A DNA stretch of 64,000 nt from Kappaphycus alvarezii (taxonomy: Eukaryota > Rhodophyta > Florideophyceae > Gigartinales > Solieriaceae), in assembly GCA_002205965.3 (NCBI GenBank), contig NADL03000590.1, positions 377,001 to 441,000 on the forward strand, written 5' to 3'. Below, in pieces: positions 1-10,937 of this stretch (the stretch's first letter is position 1; each line of letters starts with the position of its first letter). Under the pieces are notes generated by a model. The model saw only the letters and a program-made list of their open reading frames with translations, searched no databases and was not told the DNA's origin. A program made the position numbers and the translations under genes.

Positions 1-1098
1 GCAGGTGCCATTTGTGTCGAGTGCTGTTGGAGGAAAGATCGTAAAAATCAATAATATGTTCTGTACCGAATAAAACGAGAACGCTTTTGATTAAATGTAT
101 TCTTTTTTTAACAACAGTTGGAAAAAACTACTCCACCATATCACTACGCCTTAACGAGCCGGCCGTTGATTGGACCATTTCATCTGTCTTTGTTGATTGA
201 ACCATACATGTGCTTGTAATGTGGCTGTTCGTTTTCTCGGCCTCACTAGAGGCTTGCCCAATAGATAACCCTCTCTGTAGTTCCTAGAGCCATTTGGGGT
301 GGGGAACGCAACTGCCACGCGGCACGTTACTGTAAAGGGTTTGGAGAGACTGCCATTGACTACGTCGATAGCACAGATTTTCGAGTAAACTTTTGATTCC
401 ATGCAGCGGCAACAAGTCAGTGGAGTTTTCGGTAAATGAATAAAATGAATTATTTCGTTGAAAATTCTATCCAGTGGATTTTGATCAAAGTCTCGGCGAA
501 ACTCTACCCTAATAAACTAATTATGAAACCCACCGGGCCCTTTTTGATCGTCAACAAGAGAGATGGCGTTGGCGTTTGGTAAACATTTGCAATCCGACAA
601 ATTCATGCTTTGTATGAAACGAAAATAAAATTGCACTACTGTATACATCAACACATTTATTTTATTAAAACTTGAATCCGAAACCAGGGGCTTGCCCCGC
701 TGCATGAATTGCCCCGATCGGGCAACTCAGCGCTTTTTTGGGACAAAAACTGAATGAAGAAAAAAATCAAAGCCTTGTCCTCCCCAGACCCAACAGGCCT
801 CGCATGACTCAAATATCCTTCCAAATTTCTGTGCCCAGCCGTGCGATGCGTTCTCATCACCCGCCCGCTGCGCCTCTTCAACTTCTCCACCTCTCCCTCA
901 AAATCATTTCTGCTAAACACAATATTATCCTTGCCAAACCGCTTCCTCGCCCGTTCGTCTATTCACAGTTTTGTTCGCCCATCTGCCTCCCTGTAACCTG
1001 AGCGCTGCGCCTCTGCTTTTATTAAACCATCATCTAGTCTTTCTGTGAAGAACAAGTTTTGATTCAACCGGAACGAGACCCGTCGTTACTCTCTCATC
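1..1098. other. No supported gene
   Basis: Only short, unconvincing open frames are present, with no recognisable domain. The last part (about 780-1100) becomes C-rich and may be the upstream region of the small gene that follows. I see no tRNA, rRNA or terminal repeat here. Confidence 0.5.
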
Positions 1099-1105
1099 GT
1101 GCACC

Positions 1106-2070
1106 ATGACCTCTTCCTCCCCCCTCCTCCGCCTCTCAGCTTCCGCCGCAGCGCGCCGACATCCGTCACTCATCATCCTCAACCGCTTGCATCGTCACCG
1201 CCGATTTCCTTCCGAGGCCAGTTTGACATGTCCGCCTCATCCTCGCACATAGTCCGTCCCGTTGCAACTCGTACGAGACCTGGGTCATTTGCAATCCCTC
1301 AACGGCCGGACAAGAACGTCGACTGTCTTACGTGCGAGACTTCGCGCCCCGGTCATGCACGGTCGAGAAGTCATGGTGAGATGCGTGCATTGCGAAGCGC
1401 AGTGACTTCAAATGGAATCGGTATGGGTGGCGTGATGGGGAATGGAGGGAGTGGGATTGGAATATGTGGAGGATCAAGGATGGTGTCGTTTGGAAGTACA
1501 GTTACACCGGCCTCGTTGGGTTCAACGACAGATGGGGAGGAAGTGGAAGGGGAGGGGGATGGGAGGGCAAGCTTTGAATGGCCGTGGGATGATGAGGATG
1601 GAAGACATGGGAAGTTGGGCGGAAAAGGAATGAGAAGAAGCGCACGATCGGATAGTTCTGGATCGGATGTGGATGGTTGGCCGCGGGCGAAAAGTCCGGG
1701 AAGTGACAGACGGGACGTGAGGGGAAGAGCAAGATATTCGCGGACGGTGGGTGCACCGAGAAGTCAGAGTGCGTTGGCGGGCGGAGCGGGAGGGGAAACT
1801 GGAGTAAGGTTGGCGGACGGGCCAAGGCCATGGGATATGACAGAGTTGAGTCAAACGGGAAAGAATTTCGCAAGTTTTGGTTTTCGTAAGAACGGAGAAG
1901 GCGCGGGTACGTTTGGGGACGCGTTTACGAGCCGACACTTGCCCAGACAAACAAAGGCGAAGGTGAGGGACGTGACGGGGGAGGAACGGATTGCAAGGAA
2001 CGGCGGGAGGAGAAGATTTCGATTCTTGAGGAGGAAGTTGAGTGTGTCCAATGTGCTGTTCAGGTCATAG
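1106..2070 (+). CDS. Hypothetical Ser/Gly/Arg-rich protein
   Basis: I do not recognise this protein. One frame stays open to a TAG at 2068-2070. It encodes a low-complexity, charged product rich in Ser, Gly, Arg and Asp, with a basic C-terminus (ARNGGRRRFRFLRRKLS). No enzyme motif or transmembrane segment is visible. The first ATG inside the open frame is at 1228, giving about 280 residues. An ATG at 1106 begins a Ser/Pro-rich leader in a neighbouring frame, and would join the main frame if the C run at 1119-1124 were one base longer, as in the three firm host genes of this window. An organelle-targeting leader is therefore possible but unproven. The long opposite-strand frames across 1502-1950 are shadows of the GC-rich sequence. 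It could also be a chance open frame, because no homolog is known to me. Confidence 0.35.
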
Positions 2071-3080
2071 AGGGTACAACGGGGAATTTGCGTGATTTGG
2101 GGGTGGTTTGTTTGGAAGAAGACGGAAGCAAACAGAATCATTGTTGGAGATGTGATAGGGGCAGTGGTGTCTTTGAGCTGTGTACTAGGGTAACGGGCCG
2201 GTAAAAGTGGAGGTGGTTGATCGATGGGACGGATGGCGGCATGGCTTTGTGTAAAGGACGGTCAAGAAGGGTGAGGTCGGAACGCTCTTGCTACATGTAG
2301 ACGTCGAAAGGTAGGGGGTTGAGATTGAAGAGAGCGTAGGATAAAGTGTCTGCAGAAGAAGAATTGTTTTGTAGAGGAATGAACCGAAAGTTGCAGTCGG
2401 TGCTGACCTGCCCTCCTTCGCTAGGAAAGTGAAGAGCGTCACTCGCGCCAAAATGGTTTTCTCCTTGATGGTCGTGGTGATACGAATACACGACACTGCC
2501 ATCTACAAGTAATATTCACACGTAGGCCAACATAGCACGGTTCAGCCCAATACTGTACTGAATTGTAGAGTTAACTATTCCACCGTACACTGCATATGTC
2601 TTTAGAAACACGATGCAGAGGCGGAAACAAGACACGTTCGGTACTGTACAAACCAGGACAGCTGTGGAAGAACTGCACTGTACTTTTGCCATGCACTGTA
2701 CTCATTGATAGTACTGTACTGTACTGTACTGCATCATGAATATGATACCAAATGAAATTACTGTGATCGTAACAAGAGAAAATCTGTACTCATTAATGCA
2801 TTTCTCGGATGTCCACCCCTGGATCCGACAAACATGAGGGAAAGAAAATAGTTTAACGCATCCGGTTTCAACCGGGAGCTGCGTGCGGTCGAACTACAGT
2901 GTGCGGCTAAGACCTAACCGGAGGTACTGTATCTCGCTGTCCATGCGCGTTGGGGCCCGCGAGGGGATAGCTTGGGCAATGGATGACTGTAGGGTGCCAA
3001 CCCAGGCGCTGGTAAAGACGGCAGCGGATAACACCGGGTGTCGAGTGACACTTGGACCCGTTCCGCGGGACAAACTCCTC
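2071..3080. other. Intergenic, with TACTG pentamer array
   Basis: No convincing gene is present. A short array of the TACTG pentamer lies at 2711-2731, with further single GTACTG copies nearby. The right end leads into the 3' end of the minus-strand LINE. Confidence 0.5.
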
Positions 3081-3088
3081 AATGAAGG

Positions 3089-3813
3089 CTATGGTACCAG
3101 GGAAGGGGAGCCCAAGGAATCAAACCCCATCGGTCGAAACGTGAAGTTTGGCACAGAGGACGGTTGAGCTGAGGCAGCGAGGAGGCGTCGCACGAGGTTG
3201 TGTTCCAGTGTTGTGACCTTGTCGGGGGCCGCCGCGTCTGCAGCGCCACCGGCAACCTGGGTCGCCTTGTTGCAGACTGTGGCGTTGAAGGGCGAGACGA
3301 CCGTGATGTCACATGCAATGGGGTGCGACGCTGCGCCTTCCGGGGCTAGGGGTGGGGTTGTACTAACATACCGGCGGGCCGGAGCTCGGTGCTCGGGACG
3401 CGAAGCGGGACCTCGTGCCGAGTATCCAGACCCGCGGCGAGGGTAATATGAGTCGCGAAAGCATGACGGAGCGAGTCTTGGTGGTGGAGATGAACGAAAC
3501 CAGGGCAGCATAGGTCGGCGTCATGGTCCGCGAGGGTGTCCAAGGGGCGGTCACAGTCGTGACAGATCAGCGGCATAGAGTCGTCGTATACGGGCAGTCC
3601 GATGTGACGGCGGAGCATGGTCTGCCACTGCGTGGTGTGCACCTTAGTTGCTGCCGTAGGGTGGGCGAAGAAGAAGTCCACAGCGGGGCTGCGACGGAAC
3701 GCGAAGCCACGGATTCGATGGCGGATGTCGGCGTCGCTGTGATCGGTCGGGTTGAGGGCGGCCGCCCAGGGGTCGTCGTGGCAATGATCCCTTGCCCGCG
3801 CCTCTTGCTGCAT
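3089..3813 (-). pseudogene. LINE C-terminal Cys/His finger and restriction-like endonuclease
   Basis: The sequence shows CHDCDRPLDT, then further His and Cys residues, then the conserved-looking stretch HHQDSLRHAF, followed by RVPSTELRPAGM. In related elements the last segment usually reads RPADI. A second frame continues with ACDITVVSP and closes with FTFRPMGFDS. These match the finger and PD-(D/E)xK-like nuclease of sequence-specific LINEs. The nuclease would nick the target to prime reverse transcription. The domain is split over two frames. The same tail occurs at 8.9-9.5 kb and 59.0-59.6 kb. Confidence 0.7.
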
Positions 3814-4530
3814 GCGTTTGAGAACGGGTCGAGTGTTGGTGGGTGAGGCAGCTAGAGTGGGAGTGTCAAGGGTCGCGAGTTCGACGAGCTCGTGGATCTA
3901 CAGGGCGAAACGGCGGAGCGAGGCCCCAGCCTGGCGCAGGAGGAAAGACCATTCACCGCGGAAACGGGCGAAGGCTAGTGCACAGGCACGCGGCGTGGCG
4001 TGCGCTGAAGTCCGCTGCTGTGCGGGCGCCGCATCAATAATGCTAGCGGCGACTGCGCCGCGGAGGAACGGGGCGATGTTGCCAAAGCCTTGGCCGCGGA
4101 GGTGCATGGGGAGGCAGGCTTGGACCCAAGCCCGTTCCGTGAGGGCGACGCCATGTAGCTCTTCGTATGACGACCTTTGCAGGTCGTCGAACTCTTCAGC
4201 AGCGGACTCTGCTAGTCGCGGATCAGAGAGATTGAATGCATGTGTTAGGAAGCATGGGGAGGGACATATCCAGTGCATGCGGAACCGGACGCGGGCGTCG
4301 CGGACGAGCAGGAGGCGGTTGAGAGTGCGGAGGCGCTGCGCGATCTTGGACCGTAGAAACTCTCCATGAAAGCCTTGTTGCCAGTGGGGCGCCGAGCAGC
4401 GAAAAGCCATCCCGCGAGCATTCGGCAAAAGGGAAATCCGCTAAGAAGGTTGCTCGATCCGTAGGTATGACATGAGTCCAAAAATCTGTGTCTTCTGCGG
4501 ATTGACGTGGAAGCCAAACGTGGGACCGTC

Positions 4531-5301
4531 TCAGGCGAGGAGACGGAGCGCCTGTCGGAGACCGCCGAGAGTCCGAACGAACGTGCCGTCATCACCGTAC
4601 CACTGGCAGAGAGCAATGCTGGGGATCTCCGCTACCCGACGGATGAAGGCTTGGATTGTGAACAAGAACAGCAGCATGCTGGCCGCGTCACCCCGCTGAG
4701 TGCCCTGGGCTCTAGGTATGACGGTGCGATCCCGGTTCGGAATGAGCAACAGTGGTTGTGTGCGGCCGTAGATCATGTTGGCGAAACGGGCTAGCGAAGC
4801 GGCGAGCAGTGGGAGGTGGTCAAGCATGGACTGTCGATCAACACGGGTAAAAGCGTTGTTGGCGTCAATGAGAACCGTGGCGACATTGGGGGTTGCGGAA
4901 AAACGATGCAGTTTAGTGCGGGTGTCGTGGACAATGGAGTCCAACCCGGCTTTGACACCATCGGCAGTTTGATGCGGCGATAGGAACGAGTGTGAATTAG
5001 CTATCGCGGCAGGGAGCAGCACCGTTACTATACGGCGGAGGACAGACCTGAGGGTTGTCGGGCGAACCTTGTCGGGAGTCGGCTGGAGGGGGAGGAGCAT
5101 CGCCGCCGCCACGAGTGGGAGAACGGAGTCCTGGAGATCCCTACGTGCGAGTCGGGAAACGAGCTGCATCAGAACATGTAGGCCGGTCACGCCGGCTTCA
5201 GGACTGACGCGGGTCTTGACCACGAAGTGGAACCAGCGGCACGGCGTTCGTTCGGGGCCAGCGGTGGTGTCCCGCGGGACGCCGCGGACCGCATGTTCCA
5301 C
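4531..5301 (-). pseudogene. Reverse transcriptase domain of the 3-7 kb LINE
   Basis: This 256-residue open frame holds the reverse transcriptase core. In order there is a fingers motif (RPTTLRSVLRRIV), the first catalytic Asp in VLIDANNAFTRVDR, the template-grip motif GTQRGDAASMLLFLF, and the catalytic box WYGDDG. Most LINEs have YADD or YLDD here, and the Gly is unusual. The leading phrase RDTTAGP recurs in the copy at 57.7 kb. The frame breaks just after the catalytic box, and the thumb continues in another minus frame (4428-3898). It would act in target-primed reverse transcription in the nucleus. Confidence 0.8.
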
Positions 5302-7080
5302 AGCGGCCTAGGTGATGAGCGGGGGTGACGGGAGGCGATCGTCCGGGAGAGGAGAGACAGGTCGCCACGGGGACGGGGGCAGGGCGCGGAGCCGCTGAAT
5401 CGTTGCCGGGTCGTTGACTTCGGCGAGCTGGCCATTGTGGAGGGCGAGCATGGCCTTACCGTATCGTGCGTCGGCACAGAGTGCTTCTACGCGACGGGCG
5501 TGCCAAGTGTCGCTGGGGACTAAAGGGGTACGTAGAGTGCTCCCTTCCCACCATTCGAGCCGGGCTTGATAAGTGGCGAGAGCTTCGGCCCAGAGGGCGC
5601 CCCACTGTGAGCCCATGTGAGCTCGACGGAGGCATTCTCGGAAGGCAATCCGTTGGCGCTTGGGGTCCCGCCAGCCGCGCTCTCCGCCGAGACTGCGACG
5701 GAGGACAGGCGGGAGCAACGGGAGAGGTGGAGAAAAGCGCGTTGAGTGGCCTCTTCACTACGGGCGTTCGCCCCAGCTTTCGCCAACTTGATGAAGAGCA
5801 GAATGAACTGAGCTAGGCAGGGAGAGGGGATATCTTGGAACATATCCGCCTCGCGGCAGGGGATCGATAGGATTTCGAGGGGAGTGGGCAAGGGACGGAC
5901 TGCGATGGATCATGCGGAGGGTGGTCCGACTCCATGGTGGTGAGGAAGAGCATTAGGCCGACAGTCCACTAGACTGATGACGGGGCTCCGCTACACCTTG
6001 CATGCCGGAGTTCGACGGAGGAACGGGAACGGGCGCGGCGGACTGCTGACCCTGTGGCGCCGAGGCGCCGCCGGTAGGGAGGAGAACGACCGAGGGCGCC
6101 GGGGGTGCGGTGGCACCATGAGGAACTCCGCGGCAGGCGCTGCGTTGGTCCCCGAGCAACGGCATATGGTCGCGGACGGGGAAGAGCCCGGGGACCTCAT
6201 TGTGAGGTCACCGGACTCTAGGGGGGCGGGGCAGGGAGCGGAAGGGGACGAGGAAGGTTGAGCGCGTTTGGGCGTTTGTTGCCTTGTGAGGGGGCGGCAG
6301 CGGAGGTCGGGGCCGGGGGGCGGAAGCTGGGTGAAGTGGGGGCGGGCTTGGTCTGGGCAAGCGCGGTGGGGTTCCCGGAGCTCACAGCAAGTGTGCGGGC
6401 GAGCGCGCGGGCTGGATTGCCGCGTGCCGGGCGGCGGACCTCTGCGATGAGGCGAGTGTCGTGACATAGGTCGCGAATACGTTGCGGACATAGGGGGCGA
6501 CCCACCAGCGAAGCTTTGAGCTGACGGGGCGACAAGTCTCGCGGTGCAGGCGGTTGGGGACACCCTGGGCGGCGGAGAGGTCAAGCGAAGCGCAAGTCTG
6601 GGCAAGGGTGGACGCTGTCACCTGAAGCTCCGGGTAGGTGAGGCGGAGTTGGGCGAGGACGGTGAAGACATCAGCACGCGCCGCGGCCGGGAAGTGCAAG
6701 AAAAACCATTTCTCGACGGGCCGGTCGAGGACGAAGGGGGCAAAGCGGTCTTGGCAAGGGTGGCCACCGGGCAGACTAGGCGTTGCATGGTGTCGAAGGA
6801 GGGGAAGGAGTGGGCAAAAGTCGGCGCGAAGCCGACGAGGAAGAGAGCGAGCTGAGGAAAAATCCTGAATACCTTCGTGCGGGGCTGGAACCGGCAGGGC
6901 TTGGAGATTGCTGTGCCAAGGAAGGCGCGGGTGCAGGCAAGGTCGCCGGGGAAAAAATCTTCTGGATAGCTAATCATATGGCGAGCTGGAGGGAGATTCA
7001 ACACACCCTGGCCAATGGCGGGGTCGAAGGTGGCCAGCTGCACGGAGGGAAGAGGTCGAACTGTGGAAAATGTAGAGCGT

Positions 7081-7112
7081 GAAACTTTACTTCATTGAGT
7101 ATCTATCGTGTA
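7081..7112 (+). repeat. Dispersed 35-bp repeat, copy 1
   Basis: Begins GAAACTTTACTTC and contains the core GAGTATCTATCGTGTAC. It lies directly beyond the 5' end of the 3-7 kb LINE. The same core occurs at 9747, 45282 and 47686. Confidence 0.8.
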
Positions 7113-8640
7113 CGCTGGCAGGGTGGTAAGCAGAGACGACGGCCGCATACGGCGCGCGTATCCAGGGGGAGCCCAACGTCGAACAGGGGACGGCGCCCGC
7201 GCGGGAGCCGGAAAGGGCACAGCGGCCGGGGGGTGGTGGGAGAGTTGCGGGAGTTGGGGGAGGGGGTATACGTTGGGAATAATGAATAGAACGATGATGA
7301 TATGATAGCGAAGAACTCACCGAATGTTCAACGTCGGCCACGTCGGTCACGTTGTAGTTTTTGAACGTAGTTTCTTCCTTAACCAACCAAGACATTGTGA
7401 ATACCCTTTAATACATCTGCACTGCTTTCTCGAACAAAATCGGGCAAATCTTATAGAAGAATCCAATCACCATTCGCTCAAATGTCGGGCCCGAACATTC
7501 GTCAATTTATGTCCCAGTTTCCACCATTTTTGAGAGTTGAAAGAACCGTAAAGAGGTCCTCCTTCGTACTGAGGACGGACCGGTTGTTCTATAACTCGCC
7601 ATACAGGATCAAATTCCAAAAGAGAAAAGTTAGTCATTTTCATAAATGCGCCAGATCCTCCAGATTACCCAAAATCGTCCATAACAGGACAATCTGATTC
7701 CTCATTGTCCGACTCCGACTCCGTTTCTTCTGACTCTTGTAGCATTTGGTGCATTCTTTCATGCTGTTCTGCTCTTTGTCTGCCATAAGGCGTAAAATTC
7801 TTGAGACTGATAGTGCTCCTTCCATTTTGCTTCTTCTATCCCGAATTCTCCCTAAGGCCGTGTAGTCGAACTCTTTTATAGTGAAAGTTTCATTTTAAGT
7901 TTGTTTCAATTGTGGCAGTGAGAGATTTGGGTGGCATGGTGTTTCGGTTCTACCGGTGTAATACTGCCATCGGCAGAGCTGATTTTGGTGATCTTTTTTG
8001 ATCTGATTCACTGCTATCCAGCAGGCACTGTACTGTACAGTGAGGGCAATTTTCTTTCGTCGCCCACTATTATTCCTGGTACTGTATAATCACTCGATGG
8101 GGCCTGAGGGCTTGCAATCAGGACCACTCGGCCCCCAAATTGGACCTGATATTTTCGCAGGTGAAAGGAACCTATTGGACCAAGTGTCGAATTTACTTAT
8201 CTTTAACTTGGATCTCCCTAACTTGGCTGACCCTAGCTTCACTCACCCCGCCGTCGTAGATAACCCTAACCTAGTTAACTAGTATTTATACCTACCTGGC
8301 CACTTGGGCCCCAGATTAAACAGCCACCCCGGTGTTGGCTCTGAACTTGACTCCCAACTTCCGCCTTTGCAGGAACCTTGCCAACGGCAACTTTGGCTAT
8401 AACCACGTTTATCCGCCCGGGCCCCTTTTCTGTTTCCCCCCTCTCTATTCAATATTATAATACCCCTTTTGTTGTTTGTTTATGATATTTACTCACACTT
8501 GGTGCCCCGGACTCCGACGTCTATATACAAATAAGAAATTCAAGGTTGTCGTTGGTGACAACATCCTTATCCCCAAAGGAGATATTCAGCACCGCTGACC
8601 CACTGCTACATCTTCTTTTTCCAGTATTACACCCCCTGGT
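7113..8640. other. No supported gene
   Basis: Contains short frames only. A TACTGTAC-type motif lies at 8027-8041. The stretch 8450-8640 is AT-rich with no recognisable feature. I cannot assign it to any element. Confidence 0.4.
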
Positions 8641-8927
8641 GTCTACGATTCTTTGGAATCGATTTCTATCAAGGTTCTAGCATTCTGCGGACCACAGTCC
8701 GATCTTACAACCCGGAGGACAAGTATACCGTCCAAACATCCAAGGAATTACCCCCGCTCTTCCAACCCCATTTCTCCTCTCCGGCGGCGAGCTACGCGAC
8801 TGCATCGCAGGGTGGTTAAGGAGGAAGAGGGACAGCGAACACCCTGTGGGTCTTGGTGTGTGGGTGTTGGGTTTCTCATTGTCAGACGGTGTTCCATTCC
8901 TAGACGAGAAGAACTGCGCACCGTGAA

Positions 8928-9545
8928 TTGCAGCACAGTCACACCCACCGACATCCAAACTCAACTAAATGGGGTGCAGCACGAGGCCTGGGCCAAGATG
9001 TTCTGGCAAGACGACGCATGGGCAGCCTCCCCCAGCCCGGATCAACACAATGCCGACGAAATCAGGCGCCGGATCCGTGGCCTTGCCTTCCAACACAGCC
9101 CCGCCGCTGCATTACTCTTCGCACACCCAACCAATGCTACCAAGGTGTCGCAAGCCATCCTATCCCGTCACCTCGAATAGCCGGTGTACACCGACTCACT
9201 CCCGATAACCTGTCAGTATTGTAAGCGAACAATGTATTCTCTCGGCGATCACGCGGCTGACCCCTGCCCTGCCGGTTGGGCCACACACTCCGTCAGAACG
9301 CCTTCCGCAACGCGCTCGCATGCCATGTCTTCCGTGCCGTCCGACTTGACTGTGACAAGGTAAGGGACCTGGAACGCAAGCTTTCGTGCCGCCTCCCTGC
9401 ACGTTCCGATACCTCGACCCGTGCACTGAACTTTACGTTTCAACCGATCGCGTTTGATTCTCTCGGAGCGCCTGCCCCACAAGCTGTTGTTTTGCTTGAG
9501 GAGTTAATCCGCGAATATCGCGGAGGTATAATACGAATGCAGGCG
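8928..9545 (+). mobile_element. LINE 3'-end fragment
   Basis: Plus-strand fragment of a relative of the 3-7 kb LINE. One frame reads VQHEAWAKMFWQDDAWAA followed by RRRIRGLAF and FAHPTNATKV, matching the segment just before the finger in that LINE. After a frame change comes FTFQPIAFDSLGAPAP, matching its last residues (FTFRPMGFDSLGSPSL). The Cys/His finger region in between is mostly missing, so this is an internally deleted tail. The dispersed repeat at 9747 follows about 200 bases downstream. Confidence 0.7.
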
Positions 9546-9746
9546 TGATACGCCAGCGTGTGTATCAATGCCTTATTTGTATCATCTGGTCGTCTATCGC
9601 TATGGCTATATGCTGACGCACGCCGCCGCACGTGATCGACGTGGACCTTCCGTTAGTTCCTAGCCCTATAGTCGGATCCTGCAGTGGAAACCGTATAAAC
9701 CATTTGATGTAAACTTTTCATGCGTAAAGACGAGGTCTTTACAGAA

Positions 9747-9780
9747 GAAACTTTACTTCATTGAGTATCTATCGTGTACA
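9747..9780 (+). repeat. Dispersed 35-bp repeat, copy 2
   Basis: Reads GAAACTTTACTTC then GAGTATCTATCGTGTACA. It is nearly identical to the copy at 7081, on the same strand, and sits downstream of the LINE tail fragment. Confidence 0.8.
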
Positions 9781-10930
9781 ATGCATTTTATAGAAATACT
9801 CGAATATTTACAATTTTGCTGTACTCTTTGCACTATTGCTAAATATTTTTTTGAATACCATAGAATTTTTGCAACAACTAATTTTTTCTTTTATTAAATT
9901 TTTGCACTTTGTAATGTATGGATGCCACGTTTGCGCACTGCTATTCCGTGTTCAACACTCCTTTTTTTGTAACCTCTCTTGTTATATCGAGAAAAATGAG
10001 TGTTATCGCTAGAGATTCATTGCATTTCGAGGAAATCCTATATTTCCCCGACAGGCATGGAAATTGGAAATCGGTCTGAAACAAGTGAACGACTTTTATT
10101 GGCTAGAAGGTTTTCATATTTTCCTTATTTCATCGTTTCAAAAACTCATGTGAAGGCTCTCAAAGCAATCTATACCTTCATTTTCTATTAATGCTGCATC
10201 ACAATATCGCCTCACAGTCCACCTCGGATTCGCTGTGGACGGCAGCTCTTAAGGGCGAAGCGATTACACATGGTACACGTAATGTACGGGCGCACATGTA
10301 CATTCCGTACAATTTTTCACGTTTCTACATAGGTATGTAGACACTGACGAGTCAGTTGGAGTCCCCTGGTAAGGTACTTGATTGGACTAATTCCATTTTC
10401 ATCTGGGAATTCGAATTTCGTCCCACATAAATTTCTGTTGCCCTAATGGCACTATCTGAGGATCACTATAGTGATCCAAAAGTTATGGAGAGCACTAGTT
10501 CGGCGCATAGCGACTTCCTCTACTGTCGAGGACCAAAAACGTAGAAGGTGTTTACCCGCCAATCCTGACGTGGTTTGGTTGCAAGTTATGCTACAGTTGT
10601 ACAGCAATCAGTCATGCTTGAACCATCAGGAACCGTTCTGAAGGACTCAAGAAGGTGTTTCGTCTAGTGTAGACTTACCGTTTATACAGGTGAAACGATG
10701 AGAATGGATAGCGAGCGTGGCGGGTTGGGGCCGTACTGTCGACGCGTACGATTGCCCTGGTACTGATACTGTAATTATGTGATTAATGTGATGCGGGGTA
10801 CATAAGGGCGGCGGTGGGCGCCGCCGCGTTGGATACCAACCCATGCCTCTCTCTTTCGAGAGTTCCCAGAATTTGGCGGTAGGCACTTTCATATTAATCC
10901 AACGAACTCGACTAAGCAAAATTTTGCAAT
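9781..10930. other. No supported gene; AT-rich
   Basis: AT-rich sequence with no convincing coding frame. Around 10264-10312 several GTAC-centred short inverted repeats occur close together. The right edge may hold the upstream part of the tyrosine-recombinase retroelement, but I could not find its terminal repeat. Confidence 0.4.
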
Positions 10931-10937
10931 ACCCGTC

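Larger units (their letters stand above)
3085..7045 (-). mobile_element. Non-LTR retrotransposon (LINE), restriction-like-endonuclease class, nearly full length, broken
   Basis: Read on the minus strand from about 7045 down to 3085, this GC-rich block has the order of a LINE that carries its endonuclease at the C-terminus. A Pro/Ala-rich N-terminal region lies at about 7043-6000. A connecting domain follows at about 5890-5310, with the family-like phrases DIPSPCLAQF and KAMLALHNGQLAEV. The reverse transcriptase is at 5301-4531, the thumb and spacer at 4500-3900, and a Cys/His finger plus PD-(D/E)xK-like nuclease at 3813-3089. The parts lie in several different minus frames with stops between them (roughly five to seven breaks), so no single product can be made. 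The element may be ancestral to or sister of the copies at 8.9, 54.9 and 57-59.6 kb, which share the phrases RRIRG and RDTTAGP. The exact lineage name is uncertain. Confidence 0.8.

Noticed and set aside
1502-2141. Long minus-strand frames opposite the possible gene at 1.1-2.1 kb
   Set aside because: They are shadows of GC-rich sequence, Pro/Ser-rich, with no motif.
3523-6855. Long plus-strand frames across the 3-7 kb LINE
   Set aside because: They are antisense shadows. The minus strand carries clear reverse transcriptase and finger motifs.
10366-10440. tRNA-like segment with GAATTCGAATTTC
   Set aside because: The T-arm cannot form a proper five-base stem and the A box is poor. No cloverleaf could be drawn.
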